A stretch of 64,000 nucleotides of DNA from Allobosea robiniae (GTDB lineage Bacteria > Pseudomonadota > Alphaproteobacteria > Rhizobiales > Beijerinckiaceae), in the NCBI RefSeq assembly GCF_900102525.1, contig NZ_FNBZ01000006.1, positions 124,001 through 188,000 of the forward strand, written 5' to 3'. Under the pieces are notes generated by a model that was not told the DNA's origin, ran no database searches, and saw nothing but the letters and a program-made list of their open reading frames with translations. Within the stretch, counting starts at the first letter, position 1, and each line of letters opens with the position of its first letter. This document shows positions 1 through 8,650 of the stretch, piece after piece. Made by a program: the position numbers and the translations under genes.

Positions 1-1
1 G

Positions 2-103
2 CTGGCCGAGGGCAAGGTCGAGATCAAGCGCCGCGCTGGCGGCGAGCGTGAGCTCGTCTCGCTGGAAGCCGCGCTCGACCGCTTCAAGGGCAGGGCGGCG
101 TGA
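2..103 (+). CDS. proS: Prolyl-tRNA synthetase, C-terminal end (partial)
   Basis: Only the last 33 codons are present; the gene enters from the left edge in frame 2 and stops at TGA 101-103. The visible tail (AEGKVEIKRRAGGERELVS and following) resembles the C-terminus of the short, alphaproteobacterial form of prolyl-tRNA synthetase, which charges tRNA-Pro in the cytoplasm. The assignment leans on context: proS followed by lolC, lolD and dnaE is the conserved order in Hyphomicrobiales. The lolC start lies 43 bp downstream on the same strand. No catalytic motif is visible, so another lysine-rich tail cannot be excluded from this fragment alone. Confidence 0.6.
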   Translation: MAEGKVEIKRRAGGERELVSLEAALDRFKGRAA

Positions 104-146
104 CGGCGAACACCGTCATGAAGACGCACCTGATGGGAGCTGCCGC

Positions 147-1439
147 ATGAGCGCCGTCGCCGACAGCGCCGAGGTTCCGACCGGGACAAAGCCTTTCGCC
201 GGATTCGAATGGCTGCTCGCCGGGCGCTATCTGCGCACGCGCCGCCGTGAGGGCTTCGTCTCGGTCATTGCCGGCTTCTCCTTCCTCGGCATCCTGCTCG
301 GCGTCGCCACGCTGATCATCGTGATGTCGGTGATGAACGGCTTCCGGATCGAGCTGCTCAGCAAGATCGTCGGCGTGAACGGCCATATCTTCGCGACGCC
401 GATCGACCGCCCGCTCGACGATTACGACAGCGTCGCGGCCAGGCTCGCCAAGATCCCCGGTATCAAGCTCGCGATTCCGCTGGTCGAGGGCCAGGCGCTC
501 GCCTCCTCGCAGACGGGTAACAACGGCGTGCTGGTGCGCGGCATACGCGAGAGCGACATCAAGGCGATTCCCTTCATCGGCGGCAATATCAAGTCCGGCA
601 CGCTCGACGGCTTCGACGGCGGCACGCCCGGCGTCGCCATCGGCCGGCGCCTCGCCAATGCGCTGGGCATCCAGGCCGGCGACATGATGACCCTGGTTTC
701 CCCGCAGGGCGCCTCGACGCCCTTCGGTACGGCCCCGCGCATCAAGGCCTATCCGGTCAAGGCGATCTTCGAGATCGGCATGACCGAGTTCGACGGCACC
801 TTCGTCTACATGCCGCTCAACGAGGCGCAGGCCTATTTCAACCGCGACGGCGACGTGAACGTCATCGAGATCTTCGTCGACAACCCCGACCGGACCCAGG
901 CCGTGCGCGACGCGATCGAGGCCGATGCGCCGCGCCCGCTCGTGCTCTCCGACTGGCGCCAGCGCAATCGCAGCTTCTTCAATGCGCTCGAAGTCGAGCG
1001 GAACGTGATGTTCATCATCCTTACGCTGATCGTGCTGGTCGCGGCGCTGAACATCGTCTCCGGCCTGATCATGCTGGTGAAGGACAAGACCGCCGATATC
1101 GCGATCATGCGCACCATGGGCTGCACGCGCGGCACGGTGCTGCGCGTCTTCCTGATCACTGGGGCGACGATCGGCGTGGTCGGTACGCTGGCGGGCTTAG
1201 GCCTCGGCATCGTCTTCGCCAAGAACATCAAGTCGATCATGGCTGGGCTGAACTGGATCACCGGGGCCAATCTCTGGGACCCGACGGTGCGCTTCCTCAG
1301 CGACATCCCCTCGGTCATAGACTGGAGCGAGGTGACGAGCGTCGTGCTGATGGCGCTGACCCTGTCGCTGCTGGCGACGCTCTATCCGGCCTGGAAGGCT
1401 GCCCGGCTTGACCCCGTCGAAGCGCTGAGGATGGGCTAA
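147..1439 (+). CDS. lolC: Lipoprotein-releasing ABC transporter permease (LolC/LolE family)
   Basis: Inner-membrane permease that, with LolD, releases mature lipoproteins from the inner membrane to the carrier LolA. It is 430 aa from ATG 147. An upstream in-frame start at 48 would lie inside proS and is rejected. The protein shows the MacB/LolC layout: a conserved N-terminal [12 protein letters not shown] segment, TM1 at about residues 41-62, a large periplasmic domain of about 200 residues, then three C-terminal helices with the cytoplasmic coupling region [13 protein letters not shown] between TM2 and TM3 and the usual ending [11 protein letters not shown]. lolD follows after 4 bp. Only one permease gene is present here, as in alphaproteobacteria that use a single hybrid permease instead of a LolC/LolE pair; a second copy elsewhere cannot be excluded. 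Confidence 0.92.
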   Translation: MSAVADSAEVPTGTKPFAGFEWLLAGRYLRTRRREGFVSVIAGFSFLGILLGVATLIIVMSVMNGFRIELLSKIVGVNGHIFATPIDRPLDDYDSVAARLAKIPGIKLAIPLVEGQALASSQTGNNGVLVRGIRESDIKAIPFIGGNIKSGTLDGFDGGTPGVAIGRRLANALGIQAGDMMTLVSPQGASTPFGTAPRIKAYPVKAIFEIGMTEFDGTFVYMPLNEAQAYFNRDGDVNVIEIFVDNPDRTQAVRDAIEADAPRPLVLSDWRQRNRSFFNALEVERNVMFIILTLIVLVAALNIVSGLIMLVKDKTADIAIMRTMGCTRGTVLRVFLITGATIGVVGTLAGLGLGIVFAKNIKSIMAGLNWITGANLWDPTVRFLSDIPSVIDWSEVTSVVLMALTLSLLATLYPAWKAARLDPVEALRMG

Positions 1440-1443
1440 AGCG

Positions 1444-2130
1444 ATGGCACAGGAAATGCCCGCGCTCTTCCTCTCTCAGGTCGAGCGCTATTATCCGCAG
1501 AGCGATGCGCCGCTCGAAGTGCTGCGCAAGGCCGATTTCGCGCTCTGGCCGGGCGAGGTCGTCGCGCTGGTCGCACCGAGCGGCACCGGCAAGTCGACGC
1601 TGCTGCATGTCGCCGGCCTCTTGGAGAAGCCCGATGCCGGCGAGGTCTTCGTCGGCGGGCTCGCCACCACCAAGCTCGACGACAAGGGCCGCACGCGGCT
1701 GCGCCGCACCGAGATCGGCTTCGTCTACCAGTTCCACCATCTGCTGCCCGAGTTCACGGCGCTGGAGAATGTCGTGCTGCCGCAGCGCATCCGCGGATTG
1801 GCGCGCGGCCTCGCCGAGGAGCGGGCGACCGAATTGCTGACCTTCCTGGGTCTCGGCGAGCGCCTCGACCATCTGCCGGGCGAGTTGTCGGGCGGCGAGC
1901 AGCAGCGTGTCGCGATCGGCCGCGCCGTTGCCAACGGGCCGCGCCTGCTGCTGGCGGACGAGCCCACGGGTAACCTCGACCCGCAGACCGCGCAGCATGT
2001 CTTCGGCACGCTGATGGCGCTGGCGCGGGCTTCGGGACTGGCGGCGCTGATCGCGACGCACAATCTCGACCTCGCCCGCCAGATGGACCGGCAGGTCACG
2101 ATCCGCGATGGGCTGGTCGTCAAGCTGTAG
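1444..2130 (+). CDS. lolD: Lipoprotein-releasing ABC transporter ATPase LolD
   Basis: ATP-hydrolysing subunit of the lipoprotein release complex, 228 aa, starting 4 bp after lolC and surely co-transcribed. The Walker A motif is APSGTGKST at residues 44-52; the first position is Ala rather than the common Gly, which should not affect the nucleotide-binding Lys. The Q-loop region is [18 protein letters not shown], the signature is LSGGEQQR, Walker B is [12 protein letters not shown], and the H-loop is ATHN. These are typical of the LolD/MacB/FtsE subgroup. The protein peripherally binds the cytoplasmic face of the permease. Confidence 0.95.
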   Translation: MAQEMPALFLSQVERYYPQSDAPLEVLRKADFALWPGEVVALVAPSGTGKSTLLHVAGLLEKPDAGEVFVGGLATTKLDDKGRTRLRRTEIGFVYQFHHLLPEFTALENVVLPQRIRGLARGLAEERATELLTFLGLGERLDHLPGELSGGEQQRVAIGRAVANGPRLLLADEPTGNLDPQTAQHVFGTLMALARASGLAALIATHNLDLARQMDRQVTIRDGLVVKL

Positions 2131-2151
2131 GCGACTGGAAACGCTCAGCCA

Positions 2152-2196
2152 GTCGTCGGTTCCGGGTTCACGCCTGCGGCGCCCCGGAACGACAAG
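2152..2196. repeat. Intergenic palindrome, family B, copy 1
   Basis: Imperfect inverted repeat in the 359-bp gap between lolD and the small ORF at 2490. Arms GTCGGTTCCGGG and CCCGGAACGAC flank a short GC-rich spacer. A second copy with the same arms and the same central CCTGCGGCG lies at 41804-41847, so this is a dispersed element and not only a lolD terminator. It could still act as a transcription terminator for lolCD. Confidence 0.6.
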
Positions 2197-2223
2197 GGTT
2201 GTCCTGGCAGGAACGATCCAGCC

Positions 2224-2316
2224 GTCGTCATGCTCGTCCTTGTGGCGCGCATCCACGTCTTGAACGCGACCTCGACCAGCGAAGACATCGACGGTCGGGA
2301 CAAGCCCGGCCATGAC
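2224..2316 (-). repeat. Dispersed intergenic repeat, family A, copy 1 (reverse orientation)
   Basis: About 93 bp whose reverse complement closely matches 24618-24709. Shared blocks are GGGCTTGTCCCGACC, GCGTTCAAGACGTGGATG and CGCCACAAGG in the same order and similar spacing. Both copies are intergenic. The repeat is not protein coding: open frames that read VQDVDARHK in both copies merely reflect the shared DNA. The rest of this gap up to 2433 shows nothing recognisable. Confidence 0.7.
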
Positions 2317-2433
2317 GGGTGCGACATTCGCAGGGCAGTGAAGATGAAGGCCGACCCCATGTCGGATTCGGTCCCTCGGTAGGGTTTCATTAACCTCCAC
2401 GCCGAGATCGACCCGCCAGTTTCCCTATCGACA

Positions 2434-2461
2434 TTGACGAGAACAAATCATGAACTAAACT
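2434..2461 (+). promoter_or_regulatory. Predicted sigma-70-type promoter of the small ORF
   Basis: A TTGACG -35 (2434-2439) is followed after 16 bp by TAAACT (2456-2461), four of six matches to the -10 consensus. The expected transcript start is near 2468, giving a leader of about 22 nt that contains an AGGAGG ribosome binding site before ATG 2490. The -10 sits exactly between two LexA-type boxes. Confidence 0.5.
2441..2455. promoter_or_regulatory. LexA box 1 (GAAC-N7-GAAC)
   Basis: Perfect match to the alphaproteobacterial LexA operator GAAC-N7-GAAC: GAAC at 2441-2444, AAATCAT, GAAC at 2452-2455. It lies inside the -35/-10 spacer of the predicted promoter. The lexA gene is in this window and carries the same motif in its own promoter region. 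Confidence 0.72.
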
Positions 2462-2476
2462 GAACCTACCAAGAAC
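2462..2476. promoter_or_regulatory. LexA box 2 (GAAC-N7-GAAC)
   Basis: Second perfect GAAC-N7-GAAC: GAAC at 2462-2465, CTACCAA, GAAC at 2473-2476. It starts exactly 21 bp after the first box, two helical turns, and covers the predicted transcription start. Two phased perfect boxes in about 36 bp of a GC-rich genome are unlikely to be chance. Confidence 0.72.
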
Positions 2477-2489
2477 ACAGGAGGTTCTC

Positions 2490-2600
2490 ATGACTGCAGC
2501 GCGTAAACTCGCCGCCGGCCTTGCCGAGATCGCCTCGCTCGGCGTCTTCCTCGGCATGATCTGGCTCTGGGCTGCGATCCTCTCCGGTCCGCATGTCTGA
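2490..2600 (+). CDS. 36-aa single-pass membrane microprotein, predicted LexA-regulated
   Basis: Short gene with an AGGAGG ribosome binding site (2480-2485) four bases before ATG 2490, ending at TGA 2598-2600. The product begins MTAARKLAAGLAEIA, with two N-terminal basic residues, followed by a hydrophobic aromatic helix (SLGVFLGMIWLWAAIL) and a short tail SGPHV. It should be one inner-membrane helix with the basic end in the cytoplasm. The promoter carries two LexA boxes, so induction by DNA damage is predicted. The known analogue is Caulobacter SidA, a 29-aa SOS-induced membrane protein that blocks division through FtsW; similarity is in size, topology and control, not in demonstrable sequence. 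No clear terminator separates it from dnaE 124 bp downstream, so read-through into dnaE is possible. The function is inferred. Confidence 0.68.
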   Translation: MTAARKLAAGLAEIASLGVFLGMIWLWAAILSGPHV

Positions 2601-2724
2601 GCACGGCAGGAGCCATCCACAGACGGGCCCGCAAGGTCTCGACGCAGGCCCCACCCAGAACGCATAAGAGGCGCATCAGGATCAGGGTCGACGAGTCGCC
2701 CGGTTGCGGCGGCAGGAGTGGGAC

Positions 2725-5700
2725 ATGAGCAGGGAAGCTGGCGAGGCGCGCGTTCTCCAGGAGATCGGCTTCGTCCACCTGCATGTCCATTCGAGCTACT
2801 CGCTGCTCGAAGGCGCGATGACGATCGCGACGCTGGCCAAGATGGCGGTGGCCGACGGCCAGCCGGCGCTGGCGCTGACCGATACCGACAATCTCTTCGG
2901 CGGCCTCGAATTCTCCGAGAAGCTCGCGGGCTCGGGGCTGCAGCCCATCGTCGGCGTCCAGCTTTCGGTCGATTTCGCTGATGAGGGCGAGGGCAGCCGC
3001 AAGCCGATGCAGCCGCAGCGCCTGCCGCATATCGTCCTGCTCGCCATGGACGAGGCCGGTTACGGCAACCTGATGAAGCTCGTCAGCGAAGCGGCGCTGG
3101 CGACCGGCGGCTCCGGCCAGCCGATCACCACGGTCGAGCGTCTTGCCGCCTATAATACGGGACTGATCGCACTGACCGGCGGGCAGGGCGGGCCGATCGA
3201 CGTTGCCTTGCGTCTCGGCCAGCTCCCGCAGGCGGCTTCGCGCCTCGCGACGCTCGCCGGAATCTATGGCGACCGGCTCTATGTCGAGATCCAGCGCCAT
3301 GGCGGCGATGGCGAGGCGGCGCGGGAGGCCCATCTCCTGCGCCTCGCCTACGACGCCGATCTGCCGATTGTCGCGACCAACGAGCCCTTCTTCGCCAAGC
3401 CTGCCGATTTCGACGCGCATGACGCGCTGCTGGCGGTGGCGGAAGGGCGCCTCGTTTCCGACGGCACGCGCCGCCGCGTCACGCCGGAGCATTATTTCGC
3501 CTCGCGTGCCGAGATGAAGAAGCGCTTCGCCGACCTGCCGGAGGCGCTGGCGAGCACGGTCGAGATCGCGATGCGCTGCCATTGGCGCGTCACCACCCGC
3601 AAGCCGATCCTGCCGCGCTTCGGCGAGGAGGGCCGCGACGAGGCCGAGGAGCTGCAGGAGCAGGCGCGTGCCGGCCTCACGGCACGGCTCGCCAAGCACG
3701 GCCCGGCCGAGGGCTTCAGCGTCGAGGATTACGAGAAGCGGCTCGATTTCGAACTCTCGATCATCACGAGGATGAAGTTCCCGGGCTACTTCCTGATCGT
3801 CTCGGATTTCATCAAATGGGCGAAGAACCAGGACATTCCGGTCGGGCCGGGCCGTGGCTCGGGTGCGGGTTCGCTCGTCGCCTATGCGCTGACCATCACC
3901 GACGTCGACCCGCTGCGCTTCGGCCTGCTCTTCGAGCGCTTCCTCAATCCCGACCGCGTCTCGATGCCCGACTTCGACATCGACTTCTGCCAGAACCGGC
4001 GTGAAGAGGTGATCGAGTATGTGAAGCATCATTACGGGCAGGAGCGCGTCGCCCAGATCATCACCTTCGGTACGCTGCTCGCCCGCGGCGTGCTGCGCGA
4101 CGTCGGCCGCGTGCTCGAAATGCCCTATGGCCAGGTCGACAAGCTGACCAAGCTCGTGCCGCAGAACCCGGCCAAGCCGATCTCGCTGAAGGATGCGATC
4201 GAGGGCGAGCCCAAGCTGCAGCAGGCGGCCGAGGAGGAGCCGATCGTCGCGCGCCTGCTCGAAATTGGCCAGAAGCTGGAGGGGCTTCACCGCCATGCTT
4301 CGACTCACGCCGCAGGTGTGGTGATCGGCGATCGGCCGCTCGAACAGCTCGTCGCGCTCTCGGTCGATTCGCGCACCGGCATGCGCGTCACCCAGTTCAA
4401 CATGAAATGGGTCGAACAGGCCGGCTTGGTGAAGTTCGACTTCCTCGGCCTGAAGACGCTGACCACGCTGACCACTGCGGTGAAGCTGATCGCCCAGCGC
4501 GACATCCATATCGATCTGGCGCAACTGCCCTTCGATGATCCGACGACCTACGCCATGCTGGCGCGAGGCGAGACGGTCGGCGTGTTCCAGGTGGAATCGG
4601 TCGGCATGCGCAAGGCGCTGGTCGAGATGAAGGCCGACCGGATCGAGGACCTGATCGCGCTGGTGGCGCTTTACCGGCCGGGTCCGATGGACAACATCCC
4701 GACCTATTGCCGCCGCAAGCTCGGGCTGGAAGACCCGACCTATCTTCATCCCGGCATGGAGCCCTATCTGCGCGAGACCCACGGCATCATCGTCTACCAG
4801 GAACAGGTGATGCAGGTGGCGCAGGCGCTCTCGGGCTATTCGCTCGGCGAGGCGGACCTGCTGCGCCGCGCCATGGGCAAGAAGATCAAGGCGGAGATGG
4901 ACGCCCAGCGCGACCGCTTCGTGAAGGGCGCGATCGACGGCGGCATCAAGAAGGACGTCGCCTCCGAGATCTTCGACCTGCTCGCCAAGTTCGCGGATTA
5001 CGGCTTCAACAAGAGCCACGCGGCGGCCTATGCCATCGTCGCCTTCCAGACCGCCTATCTCAAGGCGAATTATCCGGTCGAGTTCCTGGCCGCGTCGATG
5101 ACGCTCGACATGGGCAACACCGACAAGCTCTCGGAATTCCGCCGGGATGCCGAGCGCCTCGGCATCAAGGTCGAGCGGCCGGCGATCAACCAGTCCGGCG
5201 TCGAGTTCGACGTTGCCGACGGCAAGATCTTCTACGCGCTCGGCGCCATCAAGGGCGTCGGCACTGCGGCGGTGGAATCGCTGGTGGCGGCGCGGCAAGC
5301 CGCCGGCCCGTTCCGCGACCTCGCCGATCTCGCCCGCCGCATCGATACGAGGCTGGTCAACCGCCGGACGCTTGAGGCCCTGATCGCGGCGGGCGCGCTC
5401 GACGAGCTGGAGGCGGATCGCGCCCGAGCGGTCGCGGCACTCGACGGTATGCTGGCGCTGTCCAACCGCACCCGCGACGAGGCGGCGGCCGGCCAGTTCG
5501 ATCTCTTGAGCGGCGGCGTCGTCCAGGAGGCCTTCCGCATCCCGCAGGTCGAGCCCTGGGCGCCTGCCGAGAAGCTGAAGCGCGAGCATGAGGCGGTCGG
5601 CTTCTTCCTCTCCGGCCACCCGCTCGACGATTACGAGCATGTGCTGAAGCGCCTGCGCGTGCAGCGCTATGCCGATTTCGCCCAGACGGTGCGCGCCAAC

Positions 5701-6198
5701 GGCACCGGCGTCGGCAAGGTCGCGGTTTCGGTCATCGACAAGTCGGAGCGGCGCACCAAGTCCGGCTCCAAGATGGGCATCGTCAACCTGTCCGATCCGA
5801 GCGGCCAGTTCGAGGCCGTGCTGTTCTCGGAAGGGCTGATGAAGCTGCGCGATCTGCTGGAGCCGGGCAGGGCGCTGGTGCTGCGCCTGTCCGCCGTGCT
5901 CGACGGCGAAGAGGTGCGCCCGCGCATCGAGGATGCCGAGGAACTCGACGGCCTCGCCGCGCGCCAGAAGCAGGATCTCGTCGTCTATCTGCGTGACGAC
6001 AAGGCAGTGGCCTCGGTCGCCGAGCGCATCCGCCCGCGCGAGGCGACGCGCGCCGAGGGCAAGGTCTCGATCGTGATGATCATCGACGACGGGGCGCAGG
6101 AGGTCGAGATCGAATTGCCCGGCAAGTTCCCGGTCAACCAGCAGATCGCCAATGCCGTGCGCGCCGCGCCCGGCGTCGTCGATGTCAGGCTGCAATAG
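2725..6198 (+). CDS. dnaE: DNA polymerase III alpha subunit
   Basis: Replicative DNA polymerase catalytic subunit, 1157 aa, the usual length for DnaE1 (error-prone DnaE2 is shorter and sits with imuA/imuB, absent here). ATG 2725 is chosen because GGCAGGAG lies six bases upstream; an in-frame TTG at 2704 is a weaker start. The N-terminal PHP domain begins HLHVHSSYSLLEGA (about residues 18-31). The catalytic core has PDFDIDF at residues 415-421, with Asp416 and Asp418 corresponding to the metal-binding aspartates of E. coli DnaE, preceded by GPGRGSGAGSLVAYAL. The helix-hairpin-helix (GAIKGVGTAAVESL) and OB-fold regions follow. The position after proS-lolCD is conserved in the order. Confidence 0.97.
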   Translation: MSREAGEARVLQEIGFVHLHVHSSYSLLEGAMTIATLAKMAVADGQPALALTDTDNLFGGLEFSEKLAGSGLQPIVGVQLSVDFADEGEGSRKPMQPQRLPHIVLLAMDEAGYGNLMKLVSEAALATGGSGQPITTVERLAAYNTGLIALTGGQGGPIDVALRLGQLPQAASRLATLAGIYGDRLYVEIQRHGGDGEAAREAHLLRLAYDADLPIVATNEPFFAKPADFDAHDALLAVAEGRLVSDGTRRRVTPEHYFASRAEMKKRFADLPEALASTVEIAMRCHWRVTTRKPILPRFGEEGRDEAEELQEQARAGLTARLAKHGPAEGFSVEDYEKRLDFELSIITRMKFPGYFLIVSDFIKWAKNQDIPVGPGRGSGAGSLVAYALTITDVDPLRFGLLFERFLNPDRVSMPDFDIDFCQNRREEVIEYVKHHYGQERVAQIITFGTLLARGVLRDVGRVLEMPYGQVDKLTKLVPQNPAKPISLKDAIEGEPKLQQAAEEEPIVARLLEIGQKLEGLHRHASTHAAGVVIGDRPLEQLVALSVDSRTGMRVTQFNMKWVEQAGLVKFDFLGLKTLTTLTTAVKLIAQRDIHIDLAQLPFDDPTTYAMLARGETVGVFQVESVGMRKALVEMKADRIEDLIALVALYRPGPMDNIPTYCRRKLGLEDPTYLHPGMEPYLRETHGIIVYQEQVMQVAQALSGYSLGEADLLRRAMGKKIKAEMDAQRDRFVKGAIDGGIKKDVASEIFDLLAKFADYGFNKSHAAAYAIVAFQTAYLKANYPVEFLAASMTLDMGNTDKLSEFRRDAERLGIKVERPAINQSGVEFDVADGKIFYALGAIKGVGTAAVESLVAARQAAGPFRDLADLARRIDTRLVNRRTLEALIAAGALDELEADRARAVAALDGMLALSNRTRDEAAAGQFDLLSGGVVQEAFRIPQVEPWAPAEKLKREHEAVGFFLSGHPLDDYEHVLKRLRVQRYADFAQTVRANGTGVGKVAVSVIDKSERRTKSGSKMGIVNLSDPSGQFEAVLFSEGLMKLRDLLEPGRALVLRLSAVLDGEEVRPRIEDAEELDGLAARQKQDLVVYLRDDKAVASVAERIRPREATRAEGKVSIVMIIDDGAQEVEIELPGKFPVNQQIANAVRAAPGVVDVRLQ

Positions 6199-6207
6199 GA
6201 GCGCGCT

Positions 6208-6834
6208 ATGGCCGACGACCGGACTGCCCTGCTCGTCGTCGACGTCCAGAACGATTTCTGTCCGGGCGGCAACCTTGCCGTACCGGATGGCGATGCGGTC
6301 GTGCCTCTCGTCAATGCGCTCGGACGCCGCTTCCGCCATGTCGTGCTGACGCAGGACTGGCACCCCGCAGGGCACGCCTCCTTCGCCTCCAGCCATCCCG
6401 GCCGCAAGCCGTTCGGGACGATCGAACTGGCCTATGGCCCGCAGGTGCTCTGGCCGGACCATTGCGTGCAGGGTTCGACCGGAGCGGCTTTCCATCCCGG
6501 CCTCGACCTGCCCCATGCCGAGGCGGTCATCCGCAAGGGATACCGCCCGGGCATCGACAGCTATTCCGGCTTCGTCGAGGCCGATCGCCGGACGCGGACG
6601 GGGCTGGAAGGCTATCTGCGCGAGCGCGGTATTGCGAAGGTCGTCATCGCCGGTCTCGCCACCGATTTCTGCGTGAACTGGACGGCGCAGGATGCTGCCC
6701 GCGCCGGTTTCGAGACGGTGGTGGTGGAGGATGCCTGCCGCGCGATCGATCTCGACGGCTCGCTCGACCGGGCCTGGGCCGAGATGACGGCGGCCGGGAT
6801 CAGGCGGGTCAGCGCTGCAAGCCTCGCGATCTGA
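6208..6834 (+). CDS. pncA: Nicotinamidase / pyrazinamidase
   Basis: Cysteine hydrolase that converts nicotinamide to nicotinic acid in NAD salvage (also activates pyrazinamide). It is 208 aa, starts 9 bp after dnaE with AGGAG upstream. The catalytic triad is visible: Asp12 in LVVDVQNDF, Lys110 in VIRKGYRPGIDSYSGF, and Cys155 in GLATDFCVNWTAQDA. The metal-binding DxHxxGH-type segment TQDWHPAGHASF is also present. All hallmarks of the isochorismatase-like PncA family are intact. It is probably co-transcribed with dnaE by proximity only. Confidence 0.95.
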   Translation: MADDRTALLVVDVQNDFCPGGNLAVPDGDAVVPLVNALGRRFRHVVLTQDWHPAGHASFASSHPGRKPFGTIELAYGPQVLWPDHCVQGSTGAAFHPGLDLPHAEAVIRKGYRPGIDSYSGFVEADRRTRTGLEGYLRERGIAKVVIAGLATDFCVNWTAQDAARAGFETVVVEDACRAIDLDGSLDRAWAEMTAAGIRRVSAASLAI

Positions 6835-6848
6835 GCTTCAGCCTGATT

Positions 6849-8003
6849 TCAGGCCGCCGGCTTGAGCTGCGCCTGGACGCGGTCGCGCCCGAGCCGCTTG
6901 GCGCGGTAGAGCGCCTCGTCGGCCTCGACCAGAAGGTCGTCGAGCTCGCGCCCGCCGAGTTCGATCTCGGCCACGCCGATGCTGAGAGTCGGCTGCAGCC
7001 GGATCTCGGCGAGATCGGCGATCTTGTCGCGGAAGGCGTGGCGGATGCGTTCCGCGACCCGGACCGCTTCCCTGACGCCGACATCGGGCAGGATGATCGC
7101 GAATTCGTCGCCGCCCTGCCGGGCCAGGATGTCGGTGCTGCGCAGTTGCTCCCGCACGGAATCTGCGAACAGGCGCAGGATCCGGTCCCCGGCCGCATGG
7201 CCGAGCGTGTCGTTGAGCCGCTTGAAGTGATCGATGTCGACGAGCAGGAGCGCGGCCCGCCGCTCTCCGCGCGATTGCTGTGCCAGCCATTGCTCCAGGC
7301 CGGAACGGTTCATCGCCCCCGTCAATGAATCGCGCCGGGCAAGGGTTGCCAGCATCCGGTTGCTGCGCTCGGCCGCGAGCATCAGCAGGGCCTGGCCTCT
7401 GAGGATGATGAAGGCGACGCCGCTGGCGGCGAGCCAGCCGGTCGCTCCCGATTCCTCCGGGAACAGCGTCGTGCCGACCCGGTCCAGCGCCGCCAGTGCG
7501 ATGCGTCCGGCATAGATCACGACTGTCGGGGCGAACAGGATGGCCAGCAGCCAGGCCGAGCGCAGCCCCTCCTGCCGGCCGAGCCGGACGGCCTCGCGCA
7601 CGATGGCGGCGTCGCAGAGCGCCATCACCGTCGCAACGACCATGACCCGTGTGGAATAACCTTCGATGCCCGGTGACAGCGCGAGCAGCGCCCAGCTGCC
7701 GAGAAGCACCACCCCGAATCCGAACCAGTTGAGCTCCCGGCCTGCGAAGCTTCGAATCCCCAGGAGCAGCAGCAGGCAGCCGGCCAGCAGCGCCGTGTTC
7801 GCGAACTCGATCGAGACGATATCGGGAATCGTGCCGCGGAAGGCTGCGCCCAGCAGGCCGGTGCCGATGCACAGGCTGCTGACACCCCACCAGACCGGGC
7901 TGCGGGTGAAGCGGCCGGTCGCGAAGGTCATCAGCTGCATCGCGCCGATGATGAAGCAGGTGAGCGCGCCCGTGACGAAGATCGTTCTCAGGTCGAGGAT
8001 CAC
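6849..8003 (-). CDS. Membrane-bound diguanylate cyclase (GGDEF)
   Basis: Predicted to make cyclic di-GMP from two GTP. I choose GTG 8003 as start (384 aa): it gives the common opening ILDLRTIFVTGAL and has GGGAGG 11 bp upstream; the longer frame to 8144 adds an Arg-rich stretch unlike the family. The N-terminal ~200 residues form several hydrophobic helices, a membrane sensor region with no recognised ligand site. The GGDEF domain follows; the active-site GGDEF is at residues 297-301, preceded by an RSTD product-inhibition I-site five residues upstream, so the enzyme is probably active and feedback-inhibited. No EAL domain. It converges on pncA (14 bp apart). Input signal unknown. Confidence 0.9.
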   Translation of the reverse strand: MILDLRTIFVTGALTCFIIGAMQLMTFATGRFTRSPVWWGVSSLCIGTGLLGAAFRGTIPDIVSIEFANTALLAGCLLLLLGIRSFAGRELNWFGFGVVLLGSWALLALSPGIEGYSTRVMVVATVMALCDAAIVREAVRLGRQEGLRSAWLLAILFAPTVVIYAGRIALAALDRVGTTLFPEESGATGWLAASGVAFIILRGQALLMLAAERSNRMLATLARRDSLTGAMNRSGLEQWLAQQSRGERRAALLLVDIDHFKRLNDTLGHAAGDRILRLFADSVREQLRSTDILARQGGDEFAIILPDVGVREAVRVAERIRHAFRDKIADLAEIRLQPTLSIGVAEIELGGRELDDLLVEADEALYRAKRLGRDRVQAQLKPAA

Positions 8004-8218
8004 GCCGATGTCGACCTCCCACGATCGCTTCGTCGGGTCGTTTCGCGTCCTGCGCCGACGGCCGAAACAGCCGGCCGCGACGGCAAGTCCGGTCCAGGAG
8101 GCCGGGGATGCCGCGGCGTTCCGGGTTGTCCGGCCCGGCTGCACGCGCTAGGCAGGCTGCGGCGGGTGGGAGAGCATCGTGGCATGCTTGAGAACATGAT
8201 AGGCTGAGGATATTCCCC

Positions 8219-8608
8219 ATGAACTTTTATAAGTCGTTGATAGTCGCCTCCACGATCGCGTTTTTAGGCTCGGTCGCGCCGTCTTTCGCGCAGACCCAGG
8301 CCGACCAGCTCAAGGTCGCCTACCAGGCGGCCCGCAATCAGCTCGGCATCCTCGGCTATTGTGCCGACAAGGGGTACACCGACGCTGCCGCTGCCGACGT
8401 CCAGAAGAAGCTGGTCGCGATGATTCCCGCGCCCGCTGACGTCAGCGGCGGCGATGCCGCCGAAGCCGCTGGTCGCAAGGGTACGATCTCCGCCATGGGT
8501 ATGGAGCAGGACATCGAGGTCATCGCCAAGGCACAGAACGGCACGCCTGCGACCTTTTGCAAGCAGATCGGCGATCTCGTGAAGCAGATGGGCGCCAAGC
8601 TGCCGTAG
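8219..8608 (+). CDS. Small secreted protein of unknown function
   Basis: A 129-aa protein with a clear signal peptide (MNFYKSLIVASTIAFLGSVA, cleavage likely after PSFA, residue 24). The mature part is about 105 residues, mostly helical and Ala-rich, with two cysteines (Cys48 in LGYCADKG and Cys114 in TFCKQIG) that could form one disulfide in the periplasm. A GAGGA ribosome binding site lies eight bases before the ATG. The start of the gene is richer in A/T than its neighbours. It resembles small periplasmic proteins conserved in Hyphomicrobiales, but I do not recognise a defined function. It is divergent from the diguanylate cyclase. Confidence 0.75.
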   Translation: MNFYKSLIVASTIAFLGSVAPSFAQTQADQLKVAYQAARNQLGILGYCADKGYTDAAAADVQKKLVAMIPAPADVSGGDAAEAAGRKGTISAMGMEQDIEVIAKAQNGTPATFCKQIGDLVKQMGAKLP

Positions 8609-8650
8609 TGAGGCGAGGGCGGGGGCAGGCCCCGCGCCCGCTTCTGAATG

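Noticed and set aside
2488..6516. 1342-codon open frame antisense to dnaE
   Set aside because: Long antisense frames are common in GC-rich genomes. The dnaE strand has the complete family motifs; the antisense product is a low-complexity Arg/Asp/Leu/Gly mixture.
8188..8216. TTGAGA-N17-TATTCC as promoter of the small secreted protein
   Set aside because: The -10 would lie only 3 bp before the start codon, and CTGAGGA in the same stretch is a better ribosome binding site, so transcription must begin further upstream.
6838..8220. 460-codon frame overlapping the diguanylate cyclase on the same strand
   Set aside because: Different reading frame of the same strand, Arg/Pro-rich, no motifs; the GGDEF frame is the real one.
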